Assembly: GCA_003117195.1 (NCBI GenBank)
Contig: BDSI01000051.1
Span: 564,170-628,169 of the forward strand
DNA: 64,000 nucleotides
Direction of reading: 5' to 3'
DNA from: Eudorina sp. 2006-703-Eu-15
Lineage: Eukaryota > Chlorophyta > Chlorophyceae > Chlamydomonadales > Volvocaceae
The notes under the pieces were generated by a model. That model was not told the DNA's origin, searched no databases, and saw nothing but the letters and a program-made list of their open reading frames with translations. The position numbers and the translations under genes were made by a program. Below, one piece after another: positions 18,561-31,827 of the stretch (positions are counted from its first letter, which is position 1; each line of letters opens with the position of its first letter).

Positions 18561-21500
18561 ATGATGGCCAGTGGATATGATGTACTGGAACATTTGCGCC
18601 AGCAGGCACGACAGACCATTTTGGCACGCGAGGACGGTGGCGGTCTACTCACGTCCAATGGTCAGGGCCTGTTTCCTGTTAATTCGGAACAGCATCGATC
18701 ATACATGGTTGCGACAGCGGCAATGCCTGGCTCCTGGACTGCCAACAGCTGTGAAGGTGGGGAGTCTGGTGGGGAGGTTTGCAAGGGGCCATCAACAGCG
18801 AGGTTGGAGGGTCGGGTGCTGCTTTTTGTTGAGAGTCATGGTGATCACATTGCTGCCCTCCAACGGCATGGATTTCGCCTCGTTGGCCAAGTCCCAGTAT
18901 CCCGCTTTCAAATAGCTCGCGCGGCAACTTGTCGATTTTACGGGCGCGCTTCCTTGCTGATGCGAATTGTGTCGTGTCGTATTACAGATATGGTAGCGCA
19001 CTTTAAAGGCTACCGCGCAGTGCGGTATGTAGCCCAGGATGTCGCGTAAATAGACGAGGAAGTGTCGAAGTCGTGCAACGTGGTGGAAACGCAAGGAGCG
19101 CACGCAATTTGATTTGCACGTCATCACCAATCAGATGGCCTGACGTTTCCGTGCAGGTGCCTCTGCACAGGCCGACGACGGCTGGACATCGTCGGGCCAA
19201 CGCCGTTCCATGTTGGCACCATTTCTAGACGCGCATTGCACCGACGGCAATAGCGCCGGTGTGGGGCACCCACAATCACAGAAGCGGCTCCCACAGCAGT
19301 CGCACCCACACCCACAGCAGCAGGCCGCAGTATCCTCGGGCAGTACCGCCCCAACATCAGCTCCCGCGCCCTCCCCAGCCTACCGGCGCACAACACCGGG
19401 CTGCCTGGGCGGCGCCGGCAGCGCAGGCATTCTGTTGTCTGCTCCGGATGCTGACAGGCAGTCACCTCTGGGTAGTACCGCTGTGTCCTCGGCCTGGTGC
19501 GTTGCGCAGCAGCCCCACCCGCAGCCAAAGCAGCAGCTACACTCCGGAACCAACCAGAACCTCGGGTTCGGCCTGCCGCCGGGCCACGGCAATCAGCTCC
19601 TGGCTGCATCTTTTGGCGGTGGGCCCGGCTTTCCACGCGCCGGTGCAGACGGCGCCGTGCTGGGAACCAACCCTGCTGCGCCGGCAGCGTCCGCCGGGCC
19701 TCCGTTGTTGCAGCCGCACTCACAATGGCAGGTGCCCCCGTCGTCAGATGACTGGCGGAGCCCGATGGATGCTTCCTGTAGAGGCCAGCCGCAAACTGGT
19801 GCGCTGCAGCTGCAGCCATTGCAGCAACCTCATATGGTGTTGAACCAGCAGCAATCGCAGCAGCAATCGCAGCAGCAATCGCAGCAGCGATCGCAGCAGC
19901 AGTCGCAGCAGCCGTACCAATCGGGGCTGTCGGCGCAGGCTCAAGCCATGGGTTACCAGGCTCAGGTACAGCAGCCCATGCCAACGCAGCAGCAGGAACC
20001 GCTGCAGGGGGCGCTGCAGGCGCAGCAGGGGAGTGTGATGAGCGTTGCTGAATGGCAGCAGCAGCTGCAGCAGCAGCGACAGGCGCTACTCCAGAAGGCG
20101 GTGACGTCCATGCAGGGAGGAGCGTGCTTGGGAGTGTCAAAGCACCCGCAGCAGCAGCAGGTGTCGTACGGACAGCAGTTTGAAGGTGTGCCTGGCCAGC
20201 TGCTGCAGCATCAGCAGCAGCAGCCCTTGATGCAGCCTTCGGTGCAGGCAAACGTGGAGATGCTGCAGGTCCGGACGGCCATGACCACCGTCGCCACGCA
20301 GGCTGGGCTCGGGTTTACCGAGGATGGCCAGCGCTCAGCGCCGGGCGGACATGTGCAGTTTGTGCAGCTGCAGCCCTCGGCAAGTCAGTCCCACCATACG
20401 GCAGGCTCCGGACCGCAGCAACAGCAGCTACAGCAGCTGCAGCATCACCGGCAGCAACAGCAGCGGACTTCTGTGGGTGTGTACCGGGTCAGCGCTGATG
20501 GCCAAGCGGCATCAAGCGCCCATCCGGGGTCCGGATCCCATCAGCTGGCGGTGCAGGGACCCCAGACCAGCGCGGGGGCCGGCGCACAACCCTTCAATCT
20601 GTCTGCGGCGGTCATGCACCAGCTGTCACACCAGCCCGGCCAGCAGCTTGCAGCCCCGCAGCTGCATTCGCATGCCGGGCAGGGCGGGGTGGACCATGCC
20701 TCGACGGCGCAGCACAGAGGGGCCTCCGGCGGCTCCAGCGGGCCCTTTCCTCAGGGCGGGTGCCAGCAACCCCTAGCCATGCGGCCCGGGCCGCAGCCCC
20801 CGTCAGCGCCGCAGGTGTGGAACCAGGTGCAGCCTCTGGTTCAGCAGCCTCAAGGCCAGCTGCAGGCGGGCAGGGTGGACGGGGTGGCGACAGCGACGGG
20901 CCCCCCACAGTCTCAGCGGCACACGCAACGTCAGGCGCAGCAGCAGGCCGACATGCAGGCGTTGCTCATGCGACCAGGCCCTCAGCTGGAGCTGCGGACA
21001 ACGTCCCGCACGGTGGACGCGGGCGAGGCGGCCGCGCTGCCTCAGCGGCCGCAGCTGGAGATGGCGCCGGGTCCGGGCTTGGGGCCATGGGGAGAGGTCC
21101 CAAGCTCAGGTGGCGAACCGCCTGGGTCGGGGGCCATACAGCGGCAGCTGCCGTCGTCGGAAAGCGCCGTACAAGGCGGGATGGATCGACGCCAGCTGTT
21201 GTCGGCGCAGCACCAGTCGCAGACGCAACAGCCTTGGCAGCAAACGCAACAACAACAGCACCTGAGACAGCAGCAGCAAAGGCAACAGCTGTGCGCGCAG
21301 CTGCCTTACCAGGAGCAGGAGCAGCCATGGCAGGAGCAGCAGCAGCAGCAGCATGCACGGCGATCCTTTCCTGGTGGCCTGGCAGCATCACAACCGCAGC
21401 CGCCAAGCGCTGGTCACCCGGGGGAGGGCCAGATGGATCCATCGCACGGGCACAGCCAGCCAGCGCGACATTCGGTGACGGGGACCGGCATCACAGATCA

Positions 21501-24500
21501 GCGGCAACAGGCACCGTATGGTCAGTCGGAGCAGCGCCAGCAGTTGGAGCTATCGTTGCCGAGCCAGGTCACTGGGGTCCCTCAGAGCGGCTTTGCGGAG
21601 GTGCAACCACCGCAGCCCGGTGACCAGAAGTTGGGGCAGAGGCTGCTCCAGTATCAGGCAGCGCAGCTGGCATCGCGGCATGTGCTGGAGGCGCGGGGCA
21701 GCCAGCCGCCGGGGGCTGAGCTGCAGGCGCAGCGACCGCATTCGCAGTGGCCGCAGCAGCAGGAACCGCAGCAGGCGACGGCGGGCGGGCGTCAGAGCTT
21801 GTCCTGGCCGGAGGCGCAGCAGTCGACGCCTGGTCAGCAGCAAATGCAGCAGCAGGCGCTGCAGCCGCAGATGCGGTCGCAGCAGGAGCATGACGTCAAC
21901 GCGCCTGCGCTGCACCCATACGCGTCGTCTTCCCAGCAGGGTCCGCAGGTCCAGATGCAGGGACGGGACGATCGCCGCGGCATCTGGCTCCCCGTGTCCT
22001 CCGACCTGCAGCAACAAGGTCGGCACCCCATGCAGCCGGGGCCGCCGGTGGGTGGCGAGGGCGACAGGTCCACGGATGTGCAGGCGCAGCTGTGCCAGCA
22101 GCAGCCGCAGCACCAGCAGGGCTCGGTGGCTGCAGCGACTGCCCCGTCGTTACTGCAGCAGTCCTCCTCCTACATGGCGCCCGCGGCCAGCACGGGCACC
22201 TGCTCGCAGCTTCCCACAGCCCCCGAGAGTGCTTCGTCCGCCGGCTCCACCGCGATGGGCTTGGACCACACTTCGCTACAGGCACAAATGCAACAGCAGC
22301 CGCCGACGACGACGGCGACGCAACAGCAGCAACAGCTGCAGCAGCAGGGCGAGTATGGATGGGTGCTGCAGCATGCCCAACAGCTGGCACAGCAGCGGCA
22401 GCAGCAGCAACAGCAGCAGCAAGGCGCGGCCCAACTCCAAAGGTCCGCCGCCGCGGTCAGTCGACCGGCCGACATCCAAATTCAGCCGCTATCGCAGCAG
22501 CAGCACCACCAGCAGCGCCAGCTGTCCGGACATGACAGCTGCGCAACGCCCGACGGATCCGGCCAGGAGGAGGTGGAGGCCGTCCCATGCGGCAGCGGCA
22601 GCGCCGCGCCGCGCAGTGTGTCTCTGGCGGCAGCGGCGCCGCCGCCGTCGGGGCCCCCTGCTACTGCTCTAGGCAATGACCAGTCGGGCATATCTCTGCT
22701 TCAGCACCGCGGCGAGCTGCTACAGCATGCGCAACAGCAGCAGCAGCAGCAGGCGTTTCTCCAGCCACCCTCAGTACTGCAGGAGACAACCGGGTTCGGC
22801 GCTCGCGCAGCAGGGCAGTCGATGATACAGTCTTCCCAGGAGCGGCAGCAGCAACAGCAGCAGCCGTTCCTGGCCCAGCAAGGCATGGCAGGGCCCGCGC
22901 AGCGGGAGGCGACCATTGTGGATGCGGCACCCCCTCGGAACCACCCGTGGCAGGACACCCAGCCGACAAGCACCGAGCCGTCAAGCACGCAGCAACAGCA
23001 GCAACAACAGCTGTCCCTGGAGCAACGCAGATCCCTGCAGGGGCAAAGCCAGCAGTCGAAGCTGCTGATGATGATAAGCGCCCTCAGCGGCGGTGGCGGT
23101 GGCTCCAGCGGGTCCCTACAAGCCGTGCCAAGCGTCGGCCTGCATCCGCGGGAGAATGTCACCCACGGGTCAGCCTTTCTGGCGCAGCCGGGCTCCCTAC
23201 CCCGCCAGGTGAGGCAACGGTAGACCGGTTGGGGACAGGTGCGGACAGGTGGGATGTAAGAAATGGGTTTGGACGGAAATATTGAAGCTACGCTGCTGCG
23301 GGAAACAGGTGGGGGGTGAAGGATGCCGAGGGGGCCCGAATTCAGCGTCGTGGTCGTGGTCGCCTCTGGGAAGCTGTGCCACGACGTTTGGAGACGGGGA
23401 GGTCGTTGGAAGCAGAGACGGGCGTAGCGCCGTGCACAGCTTGAGGATTTGACGTGCGGCATCCACACCTTATAGTGAGCTCTCCACGCCCAGACCTTGC
23501 ACGCACCGTACTTCCCGTTGCCATGGCGCTCACATGTCTATGCCGGGTGTTCTGCAGGAGCAACAACAACCCGAACAGCAGCAACAGCAGTGCCTACAAC
23601 AGCAGCAGCAGCAGCAACAGCACCTACAGCAGCAGCACCTACAACAGCAGCAGCAACAACAACGCCTGCCTCTGTCGATGCAGTCGGGGCCGCAACAGCC
23701 CCCACACCACCAGCAGCAGCACATGGTGGTGGCTCATCGGCCGGCTTCCGCCGAGGAGCAATTCGCTGCCGTCGCCGCGGCAGCTACGCCCCTGGGATCA
23801 GGCACCGGTCACTATCTCATGGTGTCACACCAACACCAGCATTCGCAGGCGCAGGTTCAGGCGCAGGCCACAATCGCCGGCGACCAGCAGCACCAACAGC
23901 ATCAACAGTACCAACAGTACCAACAGTACGGCTGCTCCGCTGGAGCAGCCAGCTCGCTTCTGCAGGGCTTGGTGCCCTCCCGGGCCACCGCCGGCCCCAT
24001 CACGGGCGCCTCAGCGGGCTCTGACCCAAACTCGTCTTCAGCCGGCCTCCGGCAGCTTTCCCTGCAGCAGGTCAGCTCCGAGCTGACGGCTGTGTGGGCG
24101 CGGCAGCAACAGCCGCCGCACGCGCAGGCCAGGCTGCAGCTGCAATCGACGCCAGGGCAGGTGGAGGCCCCGCAGATGATGCCGGGGATCCCGGGCCAGG
24201 AGCAGATGGCGCCGGGGCCGCAGCTCAGCAGCTCGGTGCTACAGCCCGTCCCGCAGCAGCAGCAGCAACCACATCACCAACAACCATTTCAGCCGGGTTC
24301 CGGGCTTGCGCCCATTAACTCGGCGCCGTCGGGCGGCCTGGCTGGGAGCGGCTCCAAGCCCCTCAACCCAGCGGCCGCCTACGCCAGCGCCCTGGCGGCT
24401 GCTGCCCGCGCCCGCGGCAGCAGCGCCGGCGGTGGCTTCCCTTCGTCCGCGCCGTCCCCGCAGCTGCCGTGGGCCGCGGCCGGCTGGGAGGGTCCGGGCG

Positions 24501-27500
24501 CTGCGGGCAGCGACGCACTGACGGCGCTGGAGCCGCCGAGCAAGCGACCGAGGCAACTGGAGCTGCTCGGCGGCGGCGGCGCCGCCGCCGCCGGTGCTCA
24601 CGACGACAATTCCCGTTGGCTTGACAACGGCAGCGCCGCTGCCAGCGGCGCCCGCCACCCCAACCCTCTGACCGCGGAGGGTAAGGCTGCGGTGGCGGCC
24701 GCGATCCACGCCGTGGACAGATTGATTGCGCCGGGCACGGGCCGGCAGGCAGGCGCTGGCAGCGGCGGCGGCCAAGGCAACGGCACTGGCGGGCATGGTT
24801 GCGGGGTTGCCGGTGGCGGCGTCCGGAGAGCATCCATCGGGTGGGCTCCGCCGCTGGTGCTGAGCCCTGCGCCGGGGTACGAATCCAGCTCCGAGACCGT
24901 GCCAGGCGTGAAGCTGGAGTCGGTCCGTTCGGCGCCGCCGTCGGCGGCCGCGACGGGGAGCGCGGGGACCCCGGGCCCTGTGGCCTTGGGGTGCAGGAAC
25001 TCGTACTGGGAGCAGCTGCAGCGACAGCAGGCGCACTACCAGCAGCAGCAGCAGTTGCAGCATGAGCAGACGCAGCAGCAGCAGCAGCACCTCCAGGCGG
25101 AGCAGCACGCTCATTCCAGCCAACACAGCCACCACGGCCACGACCGGAGCCACACGCAGCGGCAGCCGCAATTCCAGGAGAGCCTGCCGCTGAACCAGCA
25201 ACCGCCGCAGCAGCCGCAAAACCAGTACCCGCATCATTTGCAACACTCTCAGCCGCACCTGCCGCTGAGAAACCCACACCTGCCCAAGCAACAGCAGCAG
25301 CCCCAGCAGACGCAGCAGACGCAGCCGCAGCGGAAGATGCCTCCCACCGGCAGGCGCAGGGGTCGACCGCCGGGCTCGGGGGCGGCGGCGGCGGCGGCGG
25401 CCGCGGCGGCGGGCTACCCCCCGCGGCCCCAGCTGCCGCAGTCCCAATGGCCGGCCACCGGGGCCGAGGCGCAGCCCAGGCGACTGGCGCTGACGCCGCC
25501 GAAGCCGGCGGCGCCTCCCCCGAAGCAGCCGCCGACGACGACGACGACGACCGAGGGTTGCGCGCGCTCCCGTCCGATCGACGTCTCGAAGCTCGGGCGG
25601 CACAAGAACAAGCCCCCGCCGATCGTCCAGCCGCTGCGGCCGGGTTCGCGCCTGGCAGCGGGGCTCGGAGGGACCGCCGTGGGGCTGCCTGGCGGCGCCG
25701 CTGCGGGCATGATGGCGCCGGCGCCGCCGGCTCTTGCCGCCGCCGGCACCGCCGCCTTGGATGACCCGGCCGCCGCCGACTGCGCCCGGCGCCTGCCGGT
25801 CAAGTTCAGGAAGGTGTCGGCGGATTTGCTGCCGGTGGTGGGCAAGGCGGTGGGCACGGGCGCGGGCGGCGTGCGCCTGAAGCGCGGCGGCGGCGCGGGC
25901 CACGGCGGCGGCGGCGACGGCCAGGCGGCGGCGACGGGCAAGCTGCTCAACGCGCTGCGGGAGGCCAAGGCGCTCATGGACCGCAGGTGGGGCCAGTCCG
26001 CGCTCTCGTGGAGCGGGGGCTGTGTGTCCCATCACCCACGTCGCGCGAGCAGCCACGCGCTGGCCGGGGCGCCGGGGGACGGGACGTGGGAGTTGTTGCA
26101 TTGAGACAACTTGCATCCAGGAACGGACTTGGCCACACCAAGCGTGGGTGTGGGGTTGTTGATGGTGTGTCCTTGGGTAGCGGCAACCCAAAGATTGGGC
26201 GTTGTGGCATTGGAGGAGCGTGACATGCAGTCAGCCGCCTGCCGGTCTGCCGTCTGGCGACCGACGAGGGCCCGCACGGGCGTCTTGCGTGCGTTGTGGT
26301 CACGCTTCTGGTTGCGGCGCGCGGCGTTTCCGCGTCAGGGTATGGGTGTTTCCTGCACCCCATGAAAAGGGCAAGGACAGGGAGGTGGGGGCCAACACAA
26401 GCAGCAGACAGGCAGAGCCCCGACAATCCGTACAGCAATCCGTAAAACAATCTTCGTACAACAATCCGTATACCCGCCTGCTGCTCTACTCGCGGCTGCT
26501 CCGGTGCCCACCTGCCGCACCCCGGTGTATTGATCCTCTATCCCCCAAATCCCTGCACCGCACCTCACCGCACCTCACCGCACCTCACCGCATCGTTCCG
26601 CACCGCACCGTGGTTCCGCAGGTTCGTGGTGCGGCGCTCCAGCATCGCCCAGCTGGGGGTCTTCTCGACGGAGCGTATCCCCGCGGACACGCTCCTGATG
26701 GAGTACCACGGGGAGGCGGTGCGGCCCACGGTGGCCGACCTGCGGGAGAAGAGGTGCGGGGGCCGGGACCGTGGGGCGGTGCGGAGGGTTCAGGAACGCG
26801 GCGTGTGCGCGCGTGTGTGCGCGTTTGTGCGCGCGCGTGTGTGTTTAGAATTGCAACCCGCCCGTGTGTGTATCGTCACGAAAGCGCCGCAAGCTGGGCA
26901 ATCGAGCCGCGAAAATGGAGCCGGGAAACCGATCCGGGACGGGGCCGCTCTGTCGAGGTGGGGTGAGCCCGCCCGAGCCCGCCCGGTGGCACCCGCCCGT
27001 TCCATTTGACCAATGTAGGCCAATGTCGCCCAATGCAGCAGGCCCCATGTAGCTCCCTCCCTCCGGGGCTCGTCTGTTGTGCGCAGGTACGCCGCCGCGG
27101 GTCTGGGCTGCTACCTGTTCAACCCGGGCGGCTTGCCGGACGAGGCGGTGGTGCTGGATGCCACGCACCGCGGCAACATCATGCGTTTCGTCAACCACTC
27201 GTGCGGGTGAGGCGGCGGGTGGTGGTGGCGGCGGGCGGCATGGGAGGCACGGGGCGGCACGACGGGGCGTCTGGTGGGGTTTGAGGGAAGGGGCCGCGGC
27301 GGAAGAAGGGCGGGCGGCGGGGCGGCGATAGGGGCCCTGAGATGCATGCGAGTGTGCAGCAGGTAGGCAACACGCGCTGTCAGCCGGCCAAGTCTCCAGG
27401 GTCTGCTGGATTTCATTGTGGATGGTCGGTTCGCCCGAAGCGCCCGCCAGTCCCGCGTACGATAACTCCCCTCCCCCCAACTCCAGTTCTCTGCTGTGTT

Positions 27501-28189
27501 ATGCCCTTCACTCCTGCCCTACCCGTTTCCTGCGGCTTGGTTCGGGCTCTTGCCTCCTCTCGAACCCAACCCCCCTCCCCTTGTTCCCTCGCCGTCCCGC
27601 GCCTGCCGCTGCAGCCCCAACTGCGTCTCCCGGACGTTCGTGATCGAGGGCCAGCGCCGCATCTTCCTGTTTTCGCTGTCGGAGCTGCAGCCGGGCACGG
27701 AGCTGACGTACGACTACAAGCTGAGCTCCGCGCTGTGCCTGGACGCCTTCAAGGTGGGTGTGCGGCCGCGGCCGCGGCAGCGGACAGCAGCCTTCCCGTG
27801 GCGTGGCGGGTTGCGCCGAGTTGCCTCCCGCACCAGTCTCACACTCTCCCCTCCCCTCCCACCTCCTCCAGGCACAGCGCCTTCCTCAATGCTCACACGG
27901 TGACGTCTGCGTGTTACGTCCCATGTTACCACTGCGTGACATCATTCGCCCGAACCCCCCTTCTAATCCCTTCTCCTTGACTTGTGCTCCGACTTGAGTG
28001 TGTCTTCCAATTTCCTATACCCTCCCCCCTTGCCCCTCCCCCCACACCCTCCACACCCTCCACACCCTCCACACCCTCCACACCCTCTAGGGCCTCCCCG
28101 AGGAGCTGATCGAGCAGGCCGCCGAGCAGATCGGAGTGGACCTGCTGCTGTGCCAGTGCGGCCACGAGCGCTGCCGCAAGTACCTCTGA
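18561..28189 (+). CDS. Giant Gln-rich SET-domain histone methyltransferase, trithorax/Set1 type
   Basis: Exons: a possible first exon 18561-18756, then 19157-23208, 23558-25986, 26622-26753, 27087-27206, 27615-27753 and 28091-28189; all phases close (2,388 residues; 2,305 if it starts at the ATG at 19210). About 2,000 residues are Gln/Pro/Gly/Ala-rich with long poly-Gln. An AT-hook-like motif (GRRRGRPPG) lies near the end of exon 23558-25986. The SET domain is split over four small exons: RRSSIAQLGVFSTERIPA, MEYHGEAVRP, GLGCYLFNP, the catalytic RFVNHSCGPNC, and ELTYDYK. A post-SET motif CQCGHERCRKYL ends the protein. The CxCx4CRKYL pattern and the GxGCYxF and NHSCxPNC motifs place it with H3K4 methyltransferases of the trithorax/Set1 group. 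No PHD, FYR or bromodomain was recognised. Role: nuclear chromatin methylation. The first exon is the least certain part; a donor at 18649 would also keep frame. Confidence 0.92.
26556..26593 (+). repeat. CACCTCACCG decamer repeat
   Basis: Three to four tandem copies of the decamer just before the acceptor of the first SET exon; part of the C-rich acceptor tract. Confidence 0.85.
26836..26865 (+). repeat. Dispersed short repeat, copy at 26.8 kb
   Basis: Reads GTGTTTAGAATTGCAACCCG then CCCG, matching the minus strand of 15241-15275 with about one mismatch; in a SET-gene intron beside GT-rich sequence. Confidence 0.6.
28043..28087 (+). repeat. CACACCCTC nonamer repeat
   Basis: Five perfect 9-bp units directly upstream of the TAG acceptor of the last SET-gene exon, acting as its pyrimidine-rich tract. 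Confidence 0.95.
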
Positions 28190-31100
28190 TTGGATTGGAT
28201 TGCCTGACAGCGGCGGCGGCGGCAGCAGCAGCAGCAGCAGCAGACCGGGGATTGAACACATGCACCCAATTTTTGCACTGATGTGGGGTGTGGCAGGCAT
28301 GCCGCAAGAAAAGATGTATTGCAACAGCAACAGCAGCAGCGGCTTGTGAGGCTGTGGCAGCGCGGCCGTTTTGGGCCGCCGGTAGGGTCAGTTAGGCAGG
28401 CAGGCAGGCGGCCCTTCCGGTTGCTGGGTGGGGTTCCTTACGCGGGGCCTGCGGGGAGGAGGCGGGGGAAGGGGGTAAGAAAAAGACAACAAGAGCCCAG
28501 GCGCACCCAGGCGCGTGGGGGGGGCCTGATGGCAGTCTGCTGTCGGCCGGACGGGGTATCCTTACTTGATGCTGTTTATGGGGGCGAAGAGTGAAGGACG
28601 GGCCCCGAGTCGCGGAGAGCTACCCCGATCCGGAGATCTGGGGCTCAGGCACGTACGGTAGTTGCGAAGCCGTCGAGCGGCGCCAGGGAGGGCTGGCAGG
28701 GAGAGGAGCGCTGGCCACCCGGTGGTGCCGGAGGGGGGGAGTGCAGGTGTCGGGAGGCCAGGGGAGGGGCGCCTTGTGTGATCGCCACCGCCGTCGAGCT
28801 CGTTGGGTGGGGACGCATGTCGTGATGATTCGTGTCGGGAGAGAGTGTGTACGTGTCCGGAGGCGGGGGGGTGGGTGATGGGTATTAGTCAGAAGGGGCG
28901 AGGGGACTGGAGCGCGGCCGTTCTTTGTCTCGCGCGTCTGCCAGCCTCTCCTCTTCTCATCATTGCACCTAACAACACCTCATCAGTGCGCCCAACACCA
29001 TCTCCTCAGTGCACCTATCTACCAGCTCATGCACACTCCCACATCCTCACATGAGCTGGTCTTGCCCTGACAGTTTGACACTAGTGGGCAAAGGTGCCTG
29101 CTTGCCATGCACTACTCACGCATTGACACAGCCACGTTCTCACGAGAGCGTCAGTGCGGTTAGTTAGGGGCAGTCAGTTGGTTAGTTGGATAGTTGGTTG
29201 GGTGGTCGGTTGTGTAGAGGTGGGACTGTGGCACGCTGGGGGCGCCTCTTTCCCCCTCCCCCCCGCGGTCCACCGATGTGTGTGTGTATGTATGGTGGGG
29301 GTGGGGTGTGTGTGTATGTATGGTGGGGTGGGGTGTGTGTGTGTAAAAAAACGCTGAGCCGCGAGAAGCGAAGTCCAGCGTAACAGTCGATGCAGGCGAC
29401 AGAAGTAGAGGATACCCGGAAGCCGCCCGGATTGGTGGTGTGTGGTGGTGCCGGGGCTGCGGCAAGCTGCCGGGTGCTGTTGTGCGGGCACAACACAGGC
29501 CCTGCTGGCAAATCGTCATGCAGCAGCGGCGGCGGCATCAGGCCGGGAGGGAGGTAGCTGTGTCAGCGGCGGCGGCACCCGGAGGCGGGTAGGGGAGGGG
29601 GCAGTCGTGGAACCGCGCGCAGGCAAGTGTCTGGGTGTGGCCCCGCGCGTCTTTCATCGGATCATCGCCTCTCTCATCTCAGATCGAATGCAGTGATGGC
29701 GCGACGGCTCAGATTGGAACTTCGAGGGGGGAAGGAAAGGGAGCGGACGAGGAACGGGTCAAACGAATGAGTGGACGGAAGCGTGGAAGGACCGACGGAT
29801 GGACGGATGGACGGACGGGCGGATGGGCAATGTGACATCGGACCGGGAAGCGGCGGGGTTCAGAACTTCAGATTGCTGTTGGACGCCAGGGGCGTATTGT
29901 GCAAGGCTGGACGCTGAATGAATGCGGTTGGGGCGTGGCGGCGCACCGCCCCGCCTCCGCGGGGTGAGCTCGTCTCCGCTGCATCCTGGGCAAGCGTCGG
30001 CGCTTTGCCACGTTTGAAAACGCAGCCATGGCAAACACTGCCATGGCTGGAAGCCCATGCACGGTCGTTGACGGACGTTTCAGGGCTCTGCACACTTGAA
30101 CTCAGCCCTAGACTTAAACCCACGGAGGTGGGGACGCATCCCTTGATTGGCTTTGGTTGGCCGCACAGGATGGATGAGGGGGCCTTGCGTGGAGGCGACT
30201 AGCACTACGTTCTTTTCCACAGCCGGTATGCCCCTTGGTGAGGGTGAAGTGCGCTTCGGACAGCACAGTGGGAGCATGGCGTCAGGTGTCTCACACGACG
30301 GTGGGCGTCGACGCCATCGTCCGTGAGGAGCGGGAGCGGGGTTGATTTATGCGCCGGAGACTCCTCCCCCGGTGTTCCCCACCGTCTTGGTGCTGGGGTG
30401 CGGGCCTCGGGGACGGACGTAGCGGTCACAGACAGGCACTTCACACCACCCCCGGCGGGCGCGGGGTGCGGGGTGCTGGGTTGACGACATCATTGTCATT
30501 CATAGGGGTTCCTTGCACGGGGAGCAGGTCTCGAAGCAGTGCATGGGCTGCTGCCACCGCATCGACGCAGTCTCTGCACGGCCACACAGAGCCCGGCCGG
30601 GGCCAACTCGGAGGTCCGCAGTTTCGAAATTTTGTACATTGGACTAAGCGCCATCTTTTTGCTTGGGATGTGTGTTGTTGTTTGGGGACTTGTGTTAGCT
30701 GTGGGGTTGCCCTCCTCCCGCCCCCCATCCGCGATTCGCGCCTGGGGTCTCCCCCCCCCCCCCGTGTTGCCCCGGGGCAGCTGTGCGCTGCCGGCAGCTG
30801 TTGTCGCCGGAGACGATGACCTGGTTGCAACTGGTTGTGACCTCCGACGGACGGGAGAGGAGATGGGAGAGGAGCGGTTGGCCGCGCGGCGGAGATGGGA
30901 GAGGAGATGGGAGAGGACGGGAGAGGGGCGGCTGACCGAGCCAGAGGGTGTATCCGATGGGTAGGGCAACAGGGCAGGGTGGAGGGCGCCCCTCTCGCGG
31001 GGCCAACACTGTGTATGTGCGCGCCCGGTGGCTGGGTGGTGTGTGTCCTCCGTGTGTCTTTCATGTGCCTAGTCAAGGTCCTGCAATCGCAGTACGGTGT

Positions 31101-31827
31101 ACGGCATCGTGAGGGGCGAGGGGGCAGGAGGGTTTAAGGTGTGGTCCACAAGCGCACATCGGCGCCGTGTGTCTGCCTGTGCGGCACCGTTCAACAGCAC
31201 TGCTTTGCTGCCACTGAGGGTTCGAAGCTGAGGGTAGGTTTGGTGGGTCGGTGTTGAGTCGTGACAGTGGCAAGGTGGCGATGGGTACTGTGGTAGGATT
31301 GGTAGATGGCCGTACTTGCAATCTTGCATGTATACGGGATCTCACCGTACGCGGTGGGGGCCGTACACCGCGCCCGCGGATTTTGCATGCAGTGCTTTGG
31401 TCACGGCAGGGCAGGGCTGGGTTCGGTGGCGATGCACGGGGCGTGGGGCCCGCCTGTCATGTGGCACCTAGGTAGACGGCAGTTCGTGCTGCCGTGCCGA
31501 GAAGGGGAGTGAGCCACGCCAGCACGATGGAAAACCTCCATAGGGCCACCTACGGGAACCAACGTCGAGAGTGGGGGCGGCGATGCGGTTCCTATGCGGC
31601 TCATCGTCGCGGCACATTTGCCTGGCGGTCGAGGCACATTTGCAGCGGGACTTGGTCACACAAACTGTGTGGGCGGACTACCGCTTGAACTGGTTACGCA
31701 AGACTGTGAAATGGTACCTCGGCTCCATCGGATCATGTACGGTATCAACAATGTAAAGCGACGGTCCTGGGTGTGCGCCCTGCACCGGTGTGGATCCTGA
31801 CGGGGTCGTGATCCCGCCGGCCCTCAG
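28190..31827. other. Region with no confident gene
   Basis: Contains the SET-gene 3' UTR and about 3 kb with no recognised gene. Two exon-like pieces are weak: plus strand from about 30222 (after the acceptor TCTTTTCCACAG) to the TGA near 30344, including KCASDSTVGAWRQ; and a minus-strand frame around 30441-30580. Purine-rich direct repeats (GAGATGGGAGAG) lie at about 30853-30935. Confidence 0.35.
29353..29400 (+). repeat. Diverged copy of the 71-bp element
   Basis: Shares GCTGAGCCGCGA and GTCCAGC with the element at 36550-36620 in the same order, with small gaps; again next to a GT-rich simple repeat. Confidence 0.5.

Noticed and set aside
19124..20251. 375-residue minus-strand frame, Ala-rich
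   Set aside because: Antisense of CAG-rich coding sequence of the SET gene; no independent splice or domain evidence.
24239..26191. 650-residue minus-strand frame, Arg/Leu-rich
   Set aside because: Antisense of the Gln-rich exon of the SET gene; composition is what reversed CAG/GCC codons give.
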